Of a stretch of 41,758 nucleotides of DNA, positions 16,694-26,319 are shown in pieces. Both the position numbers and the translations under genes were made by a program. Below the pieces are notes generated by a model. It did no database searches. It had not been told where the DNA came from and saw only the letters and a list, made by a program, of their open reading frames with translations. The stretch is from Gammaproteobacteria bacterium (GTDB lineage: Bacteria > Pseudomonadota > Gammaproteobacteria > Acidiferrobacterales > SPGG2), in NCBI GenBank assembly GCA_029861845.1, contig JAOTYM010000026.1, positions 1 through 41,758 of the forward strand, written 5' to 3'. Each line of letters opens with the position of its first letter. The stretch's first letter is position 1.

Positions 16694-17257
16694 TTAAACC
16701 GAAGAAAACGCACGTGCTAACTCCTCTAACTTCTGCTCCTCTTCGCTCGAGATTTTGCCGATACCGAGAAACCCGCCGGCTGCTTCGGCCACCGTGCGGG
16801 CGCGACCGAGCAGGTCTTTTTCGAGTTTATCCTTGGTCGCCGTATCCATCGTACTGGCAAGCGCCGCGACATAGTCTTTCCAGGCTGACAGCACTTTGTA
16901 GCTCGGTCGTTTAGCTAGCCATCCGTCCAGCAGTGCCGCGCTTTCACCGCTTAGGCCTGCGTCCTTGGCGGCAGACAGAATGGCGCTGCGTTCGTTATCG
17001 TCCATAGTGCTATCCGCCCACGCGACTTCTACTAGGGGAACCAGAGATAGCGCTGCCAATGTATCGCTATGGATGTCGAGTGCGATAAGGTGTTCGAGCA
17101 CCGCATCATCGGTAATGCCAGATGCGGCCGCAAGGGCCTGCTTCTTGTCCTTCGCTTGCTCTTTTTCTTGTAGGGTCTTTCGGAGTTTTTCGCTTTCCTT
17201 GGCGAAGAATGATTCCTCCAATGCTTTTCTGCGACCACCGAGAATTTCATCACTCAT
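16694..17257 (-). CDS. TerB-like helical protein
   Basis: The 187-residue protein has a strongly charged N-terminal helix (ESEKLRKTLQEKEQAKDKKQ, 21-40) that probably forms a coiled coil. A helical domain follows with a TerB-type acidic loop (VEVAWADSTMDDNERSAIL, about 77-95), the pattern that binds Ca2+ or Mg2+ in tellurite-resistance TerB proteins. The C-terminal part (GGFLGIGKISSEEEQKL) is glycine-rich and then helical. A GAGGAA site stands before ATG 17257. It opens the leftward operon with the desulfhydrase-like and decarboxylase genes. The cellular role is unknown. Confidence 0.75.
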   Translation of the reverse strand: MSDEILGGRRKALEESFFAKESEKLRKTLQEKEQAKDKKQALAAASGITDDAVLEHLIALDIHSDTLAALSLVPLVEVAWADSTMDDNERSAILSAAKDAGLSGESAALLDGWLAKRPSYKVLSAWKDYVAALASTMDTATKDKLEKDLLGRARTVAEAAGGFLGIGKISSEEEQKLEELARAFSSV

Positions 17258-17365
17258 GTTTGCATTCCTCTACCATTGTGGTGGTGTTTTAAAGGGCCCG
17301 CGCGCATTCTAACAAGCGCGTCGATTGCACAATAAGCGTTGCCCACAAATAGGCGATTGGGCGTT

Positions 17366-18538
17366 CTACAGTCGGCCTTCAATAGCACTAATAAACATCG
17401 CCTTCATTTCGGCCGGTCCGGCGGGTATTGGGTTTCCACCGGCGGTCGGATCAACCGCCGCCATCTCCGATAGTTCGTCGAGCCTATCATCACCGACCCC
17501 GAGTTCTTTAAGCGTATGCGGGATCTCGATTTCTTCGCGTAGCTGCAACACCCAATCCATCACCGCTTGAAACGACGGCTTAGGCAGATCTAACCACGCG
17601 GCCAACCGTATCAGTTTCTCCTCTATGGCGGCGCGATTGAAGGCAAGCACGTAGGGCATGACCACCGCGTTGGTGAGCCCGTGATGAGTATCGTAGTGAG
17701 CACCGACGGGATGAGAAAGCGAGTGGATTGCACCCAGTCCCTTCTGAAACGCGGTGGCGCCCATGCTGGCCGCCACCATCATGTTGGCGCGGGCCTCGAG
17801 GTTATTACCTTGGCGAACCGCAGTAGGTAACCACTGTTTGACCAAACGCATACCCTCCACTGCGATGCCGTCAGCCATGGGGTGAAACGGCGGTGCACAA
17901 TAGGCCTCGAGGCAATGGGCCAAGGCATCCATACCGGTAGCGGCGGTAATTGCCGGTGGTAGCCCCACGGTCAAGGCCGGATCTTCGATGACGATTGCAG
18001 GCAACATCTTCGGATGGAAGATCACCATTTTTGTCGCCGTCGCTTCGTTGACGATCACCGACGCACGACCAACCTCCGAACCAGTGCCGGCAGTAGTTGG
18101 TATAGCAATAATTGGCGCGATGTCATCGGTCTGCGCTGCCTTCCAGTTATCGCCGGCATCTTCAAAATCCCACATCGGTTTCTGTTGACCGGCCATAAAC
18201 GCAATGGCCTTGGCGGTATCGAGCGCACTGCCACCGCCGAATGCAATCACCCCATCATGACCACCATCGCGATAGTGTTTCAGACCATCGTCTACGTTGC
18301 GGCCTATAGGGTTGGATTTCACGTCGCTGAACAGGCCGGTGCTAATCCCCTGCGCTTGATTACTGGCGATCGCCTCTTGCACCATCGGCAAGCCTGCCAG
18401 CCCCGGGTCGGTGACGATAAGTGGTCTTGTCGTGCCGAGCTCGCGGCAGGCGTCGCCGAGTTCAGCGATGCGACCGACACCGAATCGCACCGCGGTGGGA
18501 AAATTCCAATTACCCTTGAGTTCAGGTTTATCGTTCAT
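17366..18538 (-). CDS. Iron-containing (group III) alcohol dehydrogenase
   Basis: This 390-residue member of the Fe-dependent alcohol dehydrogenase family has the NAD(P) loop AFGGGSALDTAKAIAF, TTAGTGSEVGRAS, and the metal-binding MDALAHCLEAY, then AIHSLSHPVGAHYDTHHG histidines. It interconverts an alcohol and an aldehyde. It follows the aldehyde dehydrogenase by a single base (18538/18540), so the two form a unit that could take an alcohol through the aldehyde to an acid, or drain excess aldehyde. The substrate is not clear from sequence. Confidence 0.92.
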   Translation of the reverse strand: MNDKPELKGNWNFPTAVRFGVGRIAELGDACRELGTTRPLIVTDPGLAGLPMVQEAIASNQAQGISTGLFSDVKSNPIGRNVDDGLKHYRDGGHDGVIAFGGGSALDTAKAIAFMAGQQKPMWDFEDAGDNWKAAQTDDIAPIIAIPTTAGTGSEVGRASVIVNEATATKMVIFHPKMLPAIVIEDPALTVGLPPAITAATGMDALAHCLEAYCAPPFHPMADGIAVEGMRLVKQWLPTAVRQGNNLEARANMMVAASMGATAFQKGLGAIHSLSHPVGAHYDTHHGLTNAVVMPYVLAFNRAAIEEKLIRLAAWLDLPKPSFQAVMDWVLQLREEIEIPHTLKELGVGDDRLDELSEMAAVDPTAGGNPIPAGPAEMKAMFISAIEGRL

Positions 18539-18539
18539 T

Positions 18540-19931
18540 CTAAGTCGCCGTTCGTAGATGAAAGGATTTAGGTCGGGTGAGATGTTCGTAACCGACGGTC
18601 GATAGTGTGCAACCGCGGCCGGAATCCTTGACGCCCACCCACGCCAACGCCGGGTCGAGGTAGTCCGCGCGATTCATGAACCATGTGCCGGTGTTAACAC
18701 GATCACCGATCTCGATGGCCGCTTGTTCATCCTCGGTCCAGATCGATGCGGTAAGGCCATAGTCACTGTCGTTCATAAGGTCTATCGCCTCCTCATCGGA
18801 GCGCACCTTCATGATGCCGACGACCGGCCCAAAACTCTCTTCGGTCATGACTCGCATGTTATGGTCGACGTCGACCAAGACCTGTGGTGCGAGATAGGGT
18901 GTGCCCGGCTTATTGGCTCGGAAAAGACTACTATCGACCAGCGCCCGCGCGCCGGCGGCAACTGCCTCGTCGCTCTGCTTACGGACAAAGTCAGCCGCCG
19001 ACGTACGCACCAAGGGCCCAAGATTAGTCTCCGGTTCCAGTGGATTGCCTAAACGGTACTGCTTCGTCAGATCGACAAAACCCTCGACGAAGGAATCATA
19101 GAGCTTTTCATGGACGTAGATTCTCTCGATGGCACAACACGACTGGCCAGAGTTAAAGAATGCGCCGTCGACCGTGTTCTCGATCGCGTGTGTAAGGTTT
19201 ACGTCGGACCGTACATAGGCTGGGTCTTTGCCGCCAAGCTCAAGACCGGTGCCAACAAAACGTGACGATGCCGCTTGCTGAATGCTATGGCCACCCCCGA
19301 CCGATCCCGTAAAGGCAACGAAATCTATACGCGGATCTTTAATGGCCTGTTCAGTGCTGGCGTGATCCAGGTGCAATACTTGAAACACGCCTTCAGGGAG
19401 GCCTGCTTCGTTAAAGCATTGCGCGAAGCGTTCACCACAAAGCGGTGTTTGTGAAGAATGCTTCAATATGACCGCGTTGCCGGCCATGATCGCCGGCACC
19501 ACACTGTTAACAGCGATCAGATAGGGATAGTTCCAAGCAGCAACCGTTAATACGATGCCAAGCGGTTCGCGCCGAATAAATCGCGTAAAGCCCGCCTTTG
19601 GTTCGGTCTGCACGTCGGCAAGCGCCGTTGGCGCGATATCGATCATGTAGCGCGCACGTTCCTCGAAACCACGCACCTCGCCAGGCACCGCGCTGACGGG
19701 GCGACCCATTTGCCAAGTCAGCTCGGGGGCGATATCGTCGGTCTTGGCGACAAAGGCGTCGGTGAATCGCGTACAGTACTGGGCACGCTCGGCGATGGGC
19801 ACATTTCTCCAAGCCGTTTGCGCCGCCCCCGCGCTGGCAAGCGTAGTCGCTATCTCTTTGGCTGATGCATAGGGACGCTCCACGTAAACACTGCCATCGA
19901 CGGGAGAGATGGTTTTTTGGGTTGCGCTCAT
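18540..19931 (-). CDS. NAD(P)-dependent aldehyde dehydrogenase
   Basis: This ALDH (463 residues from the preferred start) has AWNYPYL at 138-144 (counted from TTG 19946), the general base Glu236 in LELGGKDPAY, the nucleophile Cys270 in GQSCCAIER and EESFGPVVGI. The stretch NRADYLDPALAWVGVKDSGRG is typical of a branch that oxidises amine- or alcohol-derived aldehydes. I choose ATG 19931 (MSATQKT), which has AGGAAAA just upstream, over a TTG 15 bases earlier. The FAD amine oxidoreductase starts divergently about 120 bases away. It is also a candidate for the phosphonoacetaldehyde dehydrogenase (PhnY) step, because no other plain ALDH lies closer to phnA, but this is inference. Confidence 0.9.
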   Translation of the reverse strand: MSATQKTISPVDGSVYVERPYASAKEIATTLASAGAAQTAWRNVPIAERAQYCTRFTDAFVAKTDDIAPELTWQMGRPVSAVPGEVRGFEERARYMIDIAPTALADVQTEPKAGFTRFIRREPLGIVLTVAAWNYPYLIAVNSVVPAIMAGNAVILKHSSQTPLCGERFAQCFNEAGLPEGVFQVLHLDHASTEQAIKDPRIDFVAFTGSVGGGHSIQQAASSRFVGTGLELGGKDPAYVRSDVNLTHAIENTVDGAFFNSGQSCCAIERIYVHEKLYDSFVEGFVDLTKQYRLGNPLEPETNLGPLVRTSAADFVRKQSDEAVAAGARALVDSSLFRANKPGTPYLAPQVLVDVDHNMRVMTEESFGPVVGIMKVRSDEEAIDLMNDSDYGLTASIWTEDEQAAIEIGDRVNTGTWFMNRADYLDPALAWVGVKDSGRGCTLSTVGYEHLTRPKSFHLRTAT

Positions 19932-20052
19932 GGGTTTTCCTGGCAATGTTGAGCCGGAGATTCTAGCCTAAATCGCTTTTCCGAGAGAGTCTAAATTGTG
20001 GTGCAATAGCAATCAGCGCCAGCAACGCTCAAAAGCGCAATGGTTACCAGGC

Positions 20053-21348
20053 ATGAAGGCATCGATTTTGTCGCCACAACCGTCGTTTGACCCTTGGTGG
20101 TGGGAAGCCGCACCGCCGGCGGCTGCCACCGCTAGTGATGTACCCAGTGCGGCCGACGTCGCCATCGTCGGTGCCGGCTACACCGGGCTTTCGGCTGCCC
20201 TGACTTTGGCGCGCGCGGGCCGTGGTGTGGTGGTATTCGATGCCGGTGATCCTGGTCAGGGTGCCAGTAGTCGTAATGGTGGCATGCTGGGTAGCGGCCA
20301 CAGGGTGAGCTTCGCGACCATGTCTGCCCGTTATGGCCGCGCCACGGCGGTGGGGATTCTTAAAGAGGGCTTGGCCTCACTTGCGTATACCGCCGATCTT
20401 ATTCGACGGGAGAACATTGATTGTCACTTTTCACAGACGGGAAGATTCCGCGCCGAGTTTCATGCCAAACACTATGACAACCTGGGGCGTGAAGTCGATT
20501 TCCTGCGCAAGGAGTTTGGGGTCGAAGTCGACATGGTGCCTAAAGCCGAGCAACACCGCGAGGTTGCGACGGATATCTATCACGGGGGTTGTGTCTATCA
20601 TCAACACGGCGCGCTGCATCCGGCGCTATTCCATAAAGGTCTTCTCGATCGTGTCGTGGCCGCTGGCGCCACGGTGATCGGGCGCACACCGGTAACTGCG
20701 ATCGAGCGCATTAAGGGCAGTTTTTCAGTAATTACCGATCGCACACCGTTGACGGCAGGAAATGTAATTGCCGCTACTAACGGTTATACCGGTGCCGTTA
20801 CGCCGCAGCTACGGCGTCGAGTAGTACCGGTACCGAGTTTTATTATTGCTACCGAGCCACTGTCTGCCGAGACCATCAACGAATTGATACCGAACGGCCG
20901 CACGATCGTTGAGACCCGTCGTTTGCATTGCTATTACCGAATCTCTCCCGATGGTAGTCGCATGTTGTTTGGCGCGCGCGCGTCATTGTTACCCATGGAT
21001 ACCCGCAAGAGCGCCAAGCGTCTGCATGACATAATGGCCAAGTTATTCCCACGGCTCGCCGACGCAAAAATCACTCATTCGTGGACTGGTTTTGTTGCCT
21101 TTTCTAGGGACCAGTTGGCGCATATTGGTGTCACCGACGGCATCCATTTTGCGATGGGTTACTGCGGTTCGGGTGTGGCGATGGCGCCCTATCTTGGTTA
21201 CAAGGTGGCGCAAAAAATACTTGGGTCACCCGAAGGCAACACGGCGTTTGATGACACGAATTTCGCGGCCATTCCCTTGTACAGTGGGCGTCCCTGGTTC
21301 CTGTCTTTTCTTGACCCTTACTATCGCATCGCCGATCTATTCGACTAA
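20053..21348 (+). CDS. FAD-dependent amine oxidoreductase (DAO/PuuB family)
   Basis: The DVAIVGAGYTGLSAALTLARAG dinucleotide-binding motif, then ASSRNGGMLGSG, marks the D-amino-acid-oxidase fold. The length and the C-terminal TGFVAFSRDQLAHIGV and MGYCGSGVAMAPYLG match gamma-glutamylputrescine oxidase (PuuB)-type enzymes, which turn primary or secondary amines into aldehydes with O2. The start is ATG 20053 (MKASIL); an upstream TTG at 19996 adds 19 residues unlike the family. Divergent aldehyde and alcohol dehydrogenase genes would process an aldehyde product. DAO-fold oxidases acting on N-methylated aminoethylphosphonate are known from phosphonate clusters, so an aminophosphonate substrate is possible but unproven. 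Confidence 0.88.
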   Translation: MKASILSPQPSFDPWWWEAAPPAAATASDVPSAADVAIVGAGYTGLSAALTLARAGRGVVVFDAGDPGQGASSRNGGMLGSGHRVSFATMSARYGRATAVGILKEGLASLAYTADLIRRENIDCHFSQTGRFRAEFHAKHYDNLGREVDFLRKEFGVEVDMVPKAEQHREVATDIYHGGCVYHQHGALHPALFHKGLLDRVVAAGATVIGRTPVTAIERIKGSFSVITDRTPLTAGNVIAATNGYTGAVTPQLRRRVVPVPSFIIATEPLSAETINELIPNGRTIVETRRLHCYYRISPDGSRMLFGARASLLPMDTRKSAKRLHDIMAKLFPRLADAKITHSWTGFVAFSRDQLAHIGVTDGIHFAMGYCGSGVAMAPYLGYKVAQKILGSPEGNTAFDDTNFAAIPLYSGRPWFLSFLDPYYRIADLFD

Positions 21349-21357
21349 TTAAGTAGA

Positions 21358-22886
21358 CTAGTTGCGATTCGTCCGGACAACGGCGGGTTGCGAAGCCAGA
21401 TAGGCCTGAACGCGTGCGCGTTCGTCATTATTCATATCTACGCCGGCCTTGGTTCGTCGCCACAGTATGTCGTCGGCGGTTTGTGCCCACTCGTGCTCGA
21501 TTAGGTAATCGACTTCGCGTGCATACAGGCCCGCGCCGAAATGTTCTCCGAGGTCCTCTAGCTTGGCGGCTTCGCCGAGAAGTTCTCGGGCTAGCGTGCC
21601 GTGACGATGCGCAAGATTGTTGTGCAATGTTGATGGTAATGCCGAATATTCTCGTGTGAGCTCAGTCACGAGAGCGCTGATGTCACCGTTAGGGATATCA
21701 CCGCCGGGCACTGGGGTGGAGTCCGTCCAAACCTCGCGCATGTGCGGCAGGAAGGGTTTGAGCTTATCGAGAACGTGCTCGGCCAAACGGCGGTAGGTTG
21801 TTATCTTTCCACCGTATACGGTGAGCGCCGGTGTCGTACCATTCACGGTATCGAGATCGAGCTCATAGTCGCGGGTGATCGCAGATAGGCTGCCCTCGCC
21901 ATCACCGAAAAGCGGTCTTAGTCCGGCATAGTTCCAAACCACGTCTTCGGCCCTGACCGGCCGGGCCAGGTAGCGGTCGACGGCGCGGCAAAGGTAGTGC
22001 GTTTCATCCGCGGAGATGGTGGCGTCGCCGGGTTCCTCAACCTCTACCTCGGTGGTACCAATCAGCGAGTATCGACCCTCGAACGGCATAATAACACGAC
22101 GCGTCCGTCGTCGTTTTGTAGGATATACGCATGGCTGCCATCGTGTACCTGTGGCACGACGATGTGACTACCCTTAACCAGTCGAATTTTTCTCCCGGGT
22201 CGTGCGCCCTTTATCGAGGCTTGCGTCTGCGTGACCCACGGTCCGGCAACGTTGACCAGGACTCGGGTCGAGAGGGTCGTGCGTGCGTGGGTATCACGGT
22301 CCTCGAGACTGACCTGCCATATGCCGTCAGCCGGCTCGGCGCCAATAAACGCCGTCCGCACCATGACCTGAGCACCGCGGCGGGCCGCATCGCGCGCGGT
22401 CGCAATCACTAGCCGTGCGTCATCCACTAGGCAGTCAGAATACGCGAAGCCCTTGCGCAAGCTCGGTTTCAGCCCAGCCCCAAGTGGGCTATGCCTCAAG
22501 TCCAGCCCTTCCGAGCCGGGCAAAGTGACGCGCCGACTCAAGTGATCATATAGGAACAAACCGGTCCGGATCATCCAGGCCGGTCGCAACTCCCGCACAT
22601 GCGGCAGAACAAATCGCAACGGACGTACCAGGTGTGGTGCTATACGCAGTAACACCTCGCGCTCCGCCAGCGATTCACGCACAAGACGGAACTCATACAG
22701 TTCGAGATAACGCAGGCCGCCATGGATCAATTTGCTGCTGGTCCAAGACGTGGCCCCGCCCAGATCAGCTTGATCGCACAGCGCCACGGAGAGACCACGC
22801 CCAGCCGCATCACGGGCGATACCTACACCATTAATACCGCCGCCGATGATAAATAGATCGAAAATTTCGTCACGTTTTTCTGCCAT
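21358..22886 (-). pseudogene. glpD: Aerobic glycerol-3-phosphate dehydrogenase, broken by a frameshift
   Basis: Two overlapping frames together give one GlpD-like flavoprotein of about 507 residues. The first (22886 to 22062) has GGGINGVGIARDAAGRG and runs to AYILQNDDGRVV, then goes out of frame and stops. The second (readable from 22089 to 21358) resumes with MPFEGRYSLIGTTEVEV and continues to the C-terminus (VYGGKITTYRRLAEHVL). One added base around 22088-22097 would restore GRVVFIMPFEGRYSLIGTTE, matching the normal family sequence, so a one-base deletion is the simplest cause. The rest is intact, so the break is recent or a sequencing error. The intact protein would oxidise glycerol-3-phosphate to dihydroxyacetone phosphate at the inner membrane and pass electrons to quinone. 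Confidence 0.85.
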
Positions 22887-22984
22887 ATCGAGACCGATTT
22901 CTTATGATAGGCCCAGTGAAAGCAGGGTAGTGTTGTTATACCATTGAAGCCGATGTTTAACCTCCCCTCACAGAGCTACCGGAG

Positions 22985-23785
22985 ATGAAGCCACTGGCAG
23001 TGCTTTCACCGGCAGTGCGTCACGCCATTCGTGGGGTATTTGTTGACGTCGACAACACCCTGACCACGGACGGACGGCTGACGGCGCAGGCCTACTCGGC
23101 CCTGGAGCGATTGCAGGATGCCGGCGTCTTGGCGGTCCCTATCACTGGCCGACCAGCCGGCTGGTGCGATCATATTGCGCGTATGTGGCCGGTCGATGCC
23201 GTGGTCGGCGAAAACGGCGCGTTCTACTTTCGCTACGATCATACTCAACACAAGATGCACCGGCGATTTCTACTTGATGAAGAAGAACGAGCAAAAAACC
23301 GCCAACGGCTAGACGATCTGTGCGATGCCATCCTTTCGCAGGTGCCGGGCGCTGCCGTTAGCGCCGATCAAGCGTATCGAGAATCGGATCTTGCCATCGA
23401 CTATTGTGAAGACGTACCACTGCTTCCATCGTCAACCGTGGCGCGTATCGTCTCATTGTTCGAGCAAGCGGGCGCCGTTGCCAAGGTGAGTTCCATTCAT
23501 GTCAATGGATGGTTCGGCGATTACGATAAGTTAAAGATGACGCGCATTATGGCGCACGAGTGTTTTGGAATTGATCTCGACACAGACAAGGCTAGCTACG
23601 TATTTGTCGGTGATTCGCCCAACGATGCTCCGATGTTTGATTACTTCCCTAATGCCATCGGCGTTGCGAATATTCAAGAGTTCATAGATCGATTGGAGTC
23701 GGAACCTGCCTATGTTACGCAAGCCCGCTGCGGCGAAGGGTTTGCGGAAGTCGTGGATACACTACTTAACAGCATTGGCAAGTGA
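22985..23785 (+). CDS. HAD-IIB family phosphatase (Cof/MPGP-like)
   Basis: This 266-residue HAD hydrolase shows all core motifs: DVDNTLT (nucleophile and acid/base Asp), ITGRP for motif II, Lys in DKLKMTRI for motif III, and FVGDSPNDAPMF for motif IV. The C2B-type cap lies between motifs II and III. Relatives dephosphorylate sugar phosphates and mannosyl-3-phosphoglycerate. It is divergent from the broken glpD and converges on the last phnE gene 19 bases away. Some phosphonate importers have HAD phosphatases beside them, but nothing in the sequence identifies the substrate. Confidence 0.85.
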   Translation: MKPLAVLSPAVRHAIRGVFVDVDNTLTTDGRLTAQAYSALERLQDAGVLAVPITGRPAGWCDHIARMWPVDAVVGENGAFYFRYDHTQHKMHRRFLLDEEERAKNRQRLDDLCDAILSQVPGAAVSADQAYRESDLAIDYCEDVPLLPSSTVARIVSLFEQAGAVAKVSSIHVNGWFGDYDKLKMTRIMAHECFGIDLDTDKASYVFVGDSPNDAPMFDYFPNAIGVANIQEFIDRLESEPAYVTQARCGEGFAEVVDTLLNSIGK

Positions 23786-23803
23786 CCGACAATCCTGCTT
23801 CCG

Positions 23804-24637
23804 TCACGTAATGTGGTTTCTTACCGTTGCCGACACGAACTCGCTGACGAGCACAATACCAAAAATAGCGATGAGCATTACCGAGACTTCGTGCCAGGCG
23901 AACTGGTTTATCGAAGAATAAAGTACGATGCCGATGCCGCCGGCGCCGACAAAACCGAGGACCGTAGACTCACGGATGTTGATATCCCAACGATAGACGA
24001 TGGTGCCAAAGATCACCGGTAATACCTGCGGGATTACTCCGATCAGCAATACTTGAAGGCGTGAGGCACCGGTGGCCTCGATCGCTTCGACCATACCTTG
24101 ATCAATCTCTTCAATAGCCTCGGCCACGAGCTTGCCGACAAAACCGATGGATCGCGCAGCGATAGACCAGATACCGGCCATCGGCCCAGGGCCGAAGATG
24201 GCCACAAATACTAACCCCCACACCACCGTATTGACCGAGCGCGAAGCCACTAAGATGAAGCGACCAATGAACCAGGTGAACGCGTTCGGTGTGGTATTTC
24301 TGGCAGCAATGATAGCTATCGGCAACGCCAGTAGTACGGTTATCGCCGTGCCCAAGGTGGCGATGTGTATGGTCTCGATTAACGGGCCGGCAATGTCGCC
24401 GAAGAATGCCCAGTAAGGTGGAATCATGCGCGCGAAGAGATCGCCGGCTTCCTCGTGGGCGTCGAGAAAATAGAACCAGGGAATCTCCAGTGTATCGAGT
24501 GACCAAATCGCAACAAACACCACGCCCAGATACCAGGCGTATCGAATCAATGTCTGGCGCGGCGTAAAACGCTTCCACACCTCAGGGTATTTTTGCGCGT
24601 GCTCGTCGACGGTCATCGCAAGCGGCCACGTACCCAA
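23804..24637 (-). CDS. phnE: Phosphonate-type ABC transporter permease (PhnE), second copy
   Basis: This 277-residue inner-membrane permease has the binding-protein-dependent transport signature in EAIEATGASRLQVLLIGVIPQVLPVIFGTIVY (EAA-like loop) and the PhnE hallmark RESTVLGFVGAGGIGIVLYSSI. It pairs with the preceding phnE gene, which it overlaps by 25 bases, to form a heterodimeric channel. Having two phnE genes is common in alpha- and gammaproteobacteria. It is the last gene of phnD-phnC-phnE-phnE. Confidence 0.93.
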   Translation of the reverse strand: MGTWPLAMTVDEHAQKYPEVWKRFTPRQTLIRYAWYLGVVFVAIWSLDTLEIPWFYFLDAHEEAGDLFARMIPPYWAFFGDIAGPLIETIHIATLGTAITVLLALPIAIIAARNTTPNAFTWFIGRFILVASRSVNTVVWGLVFVAIFGPGPMAGIWSIAARSIGFVGKLVAEAIEEIDQGMVEAIEATGASRLQVLLIGVIPQVLPVIFGTIVYRWDINIRESTVLGFVGAGGIGIVLYSSINQFAWHEVSVMLIAIFGIVLVSEFVSATVRNHIT

Positions 24638-25425
24638 TTGCTAAAAAACTCACCGAGAAAAACTAGCGTGATGATGGTGAGTAAGATTGCCAGACTGAAA
24701 TCGTAGTCATAACGGGAAAAGCTCGCTGCTAGCACTTGACCAATACCACCGGCGCCGACGATACCAACCACGGTCGAATGACGGATGTTGGCATCGAGTC
24801 GGTAAATCGATACGCCGAGATAACGCGGCAACATCTGCGGCTGCACTGCATAGAGCAACATTTTCGGAAAACTCGCGCCGGTAGCCCGGATGGCCTCTAA
24901 CTGCCCGGGCGGCATGTTTTCGATGTCCTCCGCTAGCATCTTGCCGATGAAACTCATACTAGCGACGACAAGTGTGAGCACGCCCGCCAATGGACCGAAG
25001 CCAAAAATCTTTACGAAGAAAATCGCGATAATAACTTCGTGGAAAGTACGTGTAATGGCGAGCATGGCGCGCCCAACCAGATAGACGGGCATGGGCACAA
25101 GATTACGCGCCGCACAAAGGCCAAGTGGAATAGCCAGTATCATCCCTAAGAGGCTGGCGGCCAGTGCCATGCGTACGCTTTCGAATACGCCTTTCTGCAG
25201 CAATTCCCAACGACTAAAGTCCGGCGGCACCATGCGTTTGAGCATATCGGCCGCCCGTGGCAGGCCCCGACCGGCCCTGGCCCAATCGATATCAAGCGAG
25301 ACATAGGGAACGAGATTAGGTACGAGCGAGCAGATCAGATAGAGAACGGCGAAGCTGATGAGTCCATACCGAAGGAACGGGTTGGCAATCAGCTTAGGCG
25401 GACGCCAAGTGGTTGGAGTGCTCAT
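24613..25425 (-). CDS. phnE: Phosphonate-type ABC transporter permease (PhnE), first copy
   Basis: This 270-residue permease is paralogous to the following one, with [29 protein letters not shown] and [22 protein letters not shown]. About six transmembrane segments are visible. It overlaps phnC by four bases and the second phnE by 25, so the operon is translationally coupled. It should form the membrane channel that takes phosphonate, phosphite or phosphate esters from PhnD. Confidence 0.93.
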   Translation of the reverse strand: MSTPTTWRPPKLIANPFLRYGLISFAVLYLICSLVPNLVPYVSLDIDWARAGRGLPRAADMLKRMVPPDFSRWELLQKGVFESVRMALAASLLGMILAIPLGLCAARNLVPMPVYLVGRAMLAITRTFHEVIIAIFFVKIFGFGPLAGVLTLVVASMSFIGKMLAEDIENMPPGQLEAIRATGASFPKMLLYAVQPQMLPRYLGVSIYRLDANIRHSTVVGIVGAGGIGQVLAASFSRYDYDFSLAILLTIITLVFLGEFFSNWVRGRLR

Positions 25426-26246
25426 CCGGCAGCGGATTCGCGATCTAGCGCGTCGCGATCCTTGGGTTTCTTATCATCTTTATCGACCTTGCGAATGGTC
25501 TTACTCCAGTCCTCTTCACCATAGATGTCGGTCAGCACCTGGTGCGTTAGTTGGCTAGGCGTCCCGTCGAAAGCGACCTGGCCGCCGGCGAGGCCAACGA
25601 TGCGATCGGCGTAACTTTGGGCAAGCCCCACGTCGTGAATGTTTACTAACGCTGGGGTACCACGTTCGTGTGCGAGCTCACACAAGAGCCGCATGATTTG
25701 CCGCGACGTCTTCGGGTCGAGACTGGCCGTGGGCTCATCGACCAGTAACAGATCTGGGTGTTGCATCAACGCCCGTGCGATACCCACGCGTTGGCGCTGA
25801 CCACCGGAAAGCGCATCGGCGCGGGTATCTTGGTAACCCTTAAGCCCCACCCGATCGAGAAGCTCGAACGCGGTGCTGATATCAGCCGGCGGATAGCGTC
25901 GACGATACGCCTGCCAGAAATTCACATAACCGAGCCGACCAGAGAGCGCATTCTCCATCACCGTCAATCGTTCGACCAGGTTGTACTCTTGAAAGATCAT
26001 ACCCATGCGCCGGCGCGCCTTTCTCAAGTCGGCGCGCGAAAGGGTGGTGACATCCAACTCGTTCAATACCACGCGACCTGACGTGGGTTCGATTAAGCGA
26101 TTAACGCAGCGTATCAGGGTGCTCTTACCGGCACCGGAAGAACCGATAATCGCCACCACCTGCGGTTGGTCGATTTTCAGGGTAACCCCGTTGAGCGCCC
26201 GCGTGCCGGTGGGATAGACCTTTATAAGATCGGCGATAGAAAGCAT
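25422..26246 (-). CDS. phnC: Phosphonate-type ABC transporter ATPase
   Basis: The protein shows Walker [18 protein letters not shown], the PhnC-type [21 protein letters not shown], the [15 protein letters not shown] signature and Walker [14 protein letters not shown]. The length (274) is normal, with a charged C-terminal extension ([16 protein letters not shown]). It powers uptake of phosphonates or related organophosphorus compounds. The start at ATG 26246 has no clear Shine-Dalgarno site, and a strong hairpin lies 18 bases upstream, which may lower its level relative to PhnD. Confidence 0.94.
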   Translation of the reverse strand: MLSIADLIKVYPTGTRALNGVTLKIDQPQVVAIIGSSGAGKSTLIRCVNRLIEPTSGRVVLNELDVTTLSRADLRKARRRMGMIFQEYNLVERLTVMENALSGRLGYVNFWQAYRRRYPPADISTAFELLDRVGLKGYQDTRADALSGGQRQRVGIARALMQHPDLLLVDEPTASLDPKTSRQIMRLLCELAHERGTPALVNIHDVGLAQSYADRIVGLAGGQVAFDGTPSQLTHQVLTDIYGEEDWSKTIRKVDKDDKKPKDRDALDRESAAG

Positions 26247-26263
26247 GGAGGGGATAGTACCGT

Positions 26264-26296
26264 AGACCCTCGCCGCAGGCGATGCGGCGGGGGTCT
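26264..26296 (-). terminator. Hairpin between phnD and phnC
   Basis: A 13-base stem with one G-T wobble (AGACCCTCGCCGC facing GCGGCGGGGGTCT) and a seven-base loop lies just after phnD and before phnC. There is no T-run, so it is more likely a transcript-end or RNA-stabilising structure (keeping phnD message abundant) than a full terminator. Confidence 0.55.
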
Positions 26297-26319
26297 AGGT
26301 ATCAATACTACTAACCGCA

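Noticed and set aside
19996..20052. N-terminal extension of the FAD oxidoreductase from TTG 19996
   Set aside because: The added residues (rich in Gln, Asn and Arg) are not family-like, and an ATG at 20053 gives a normal length.
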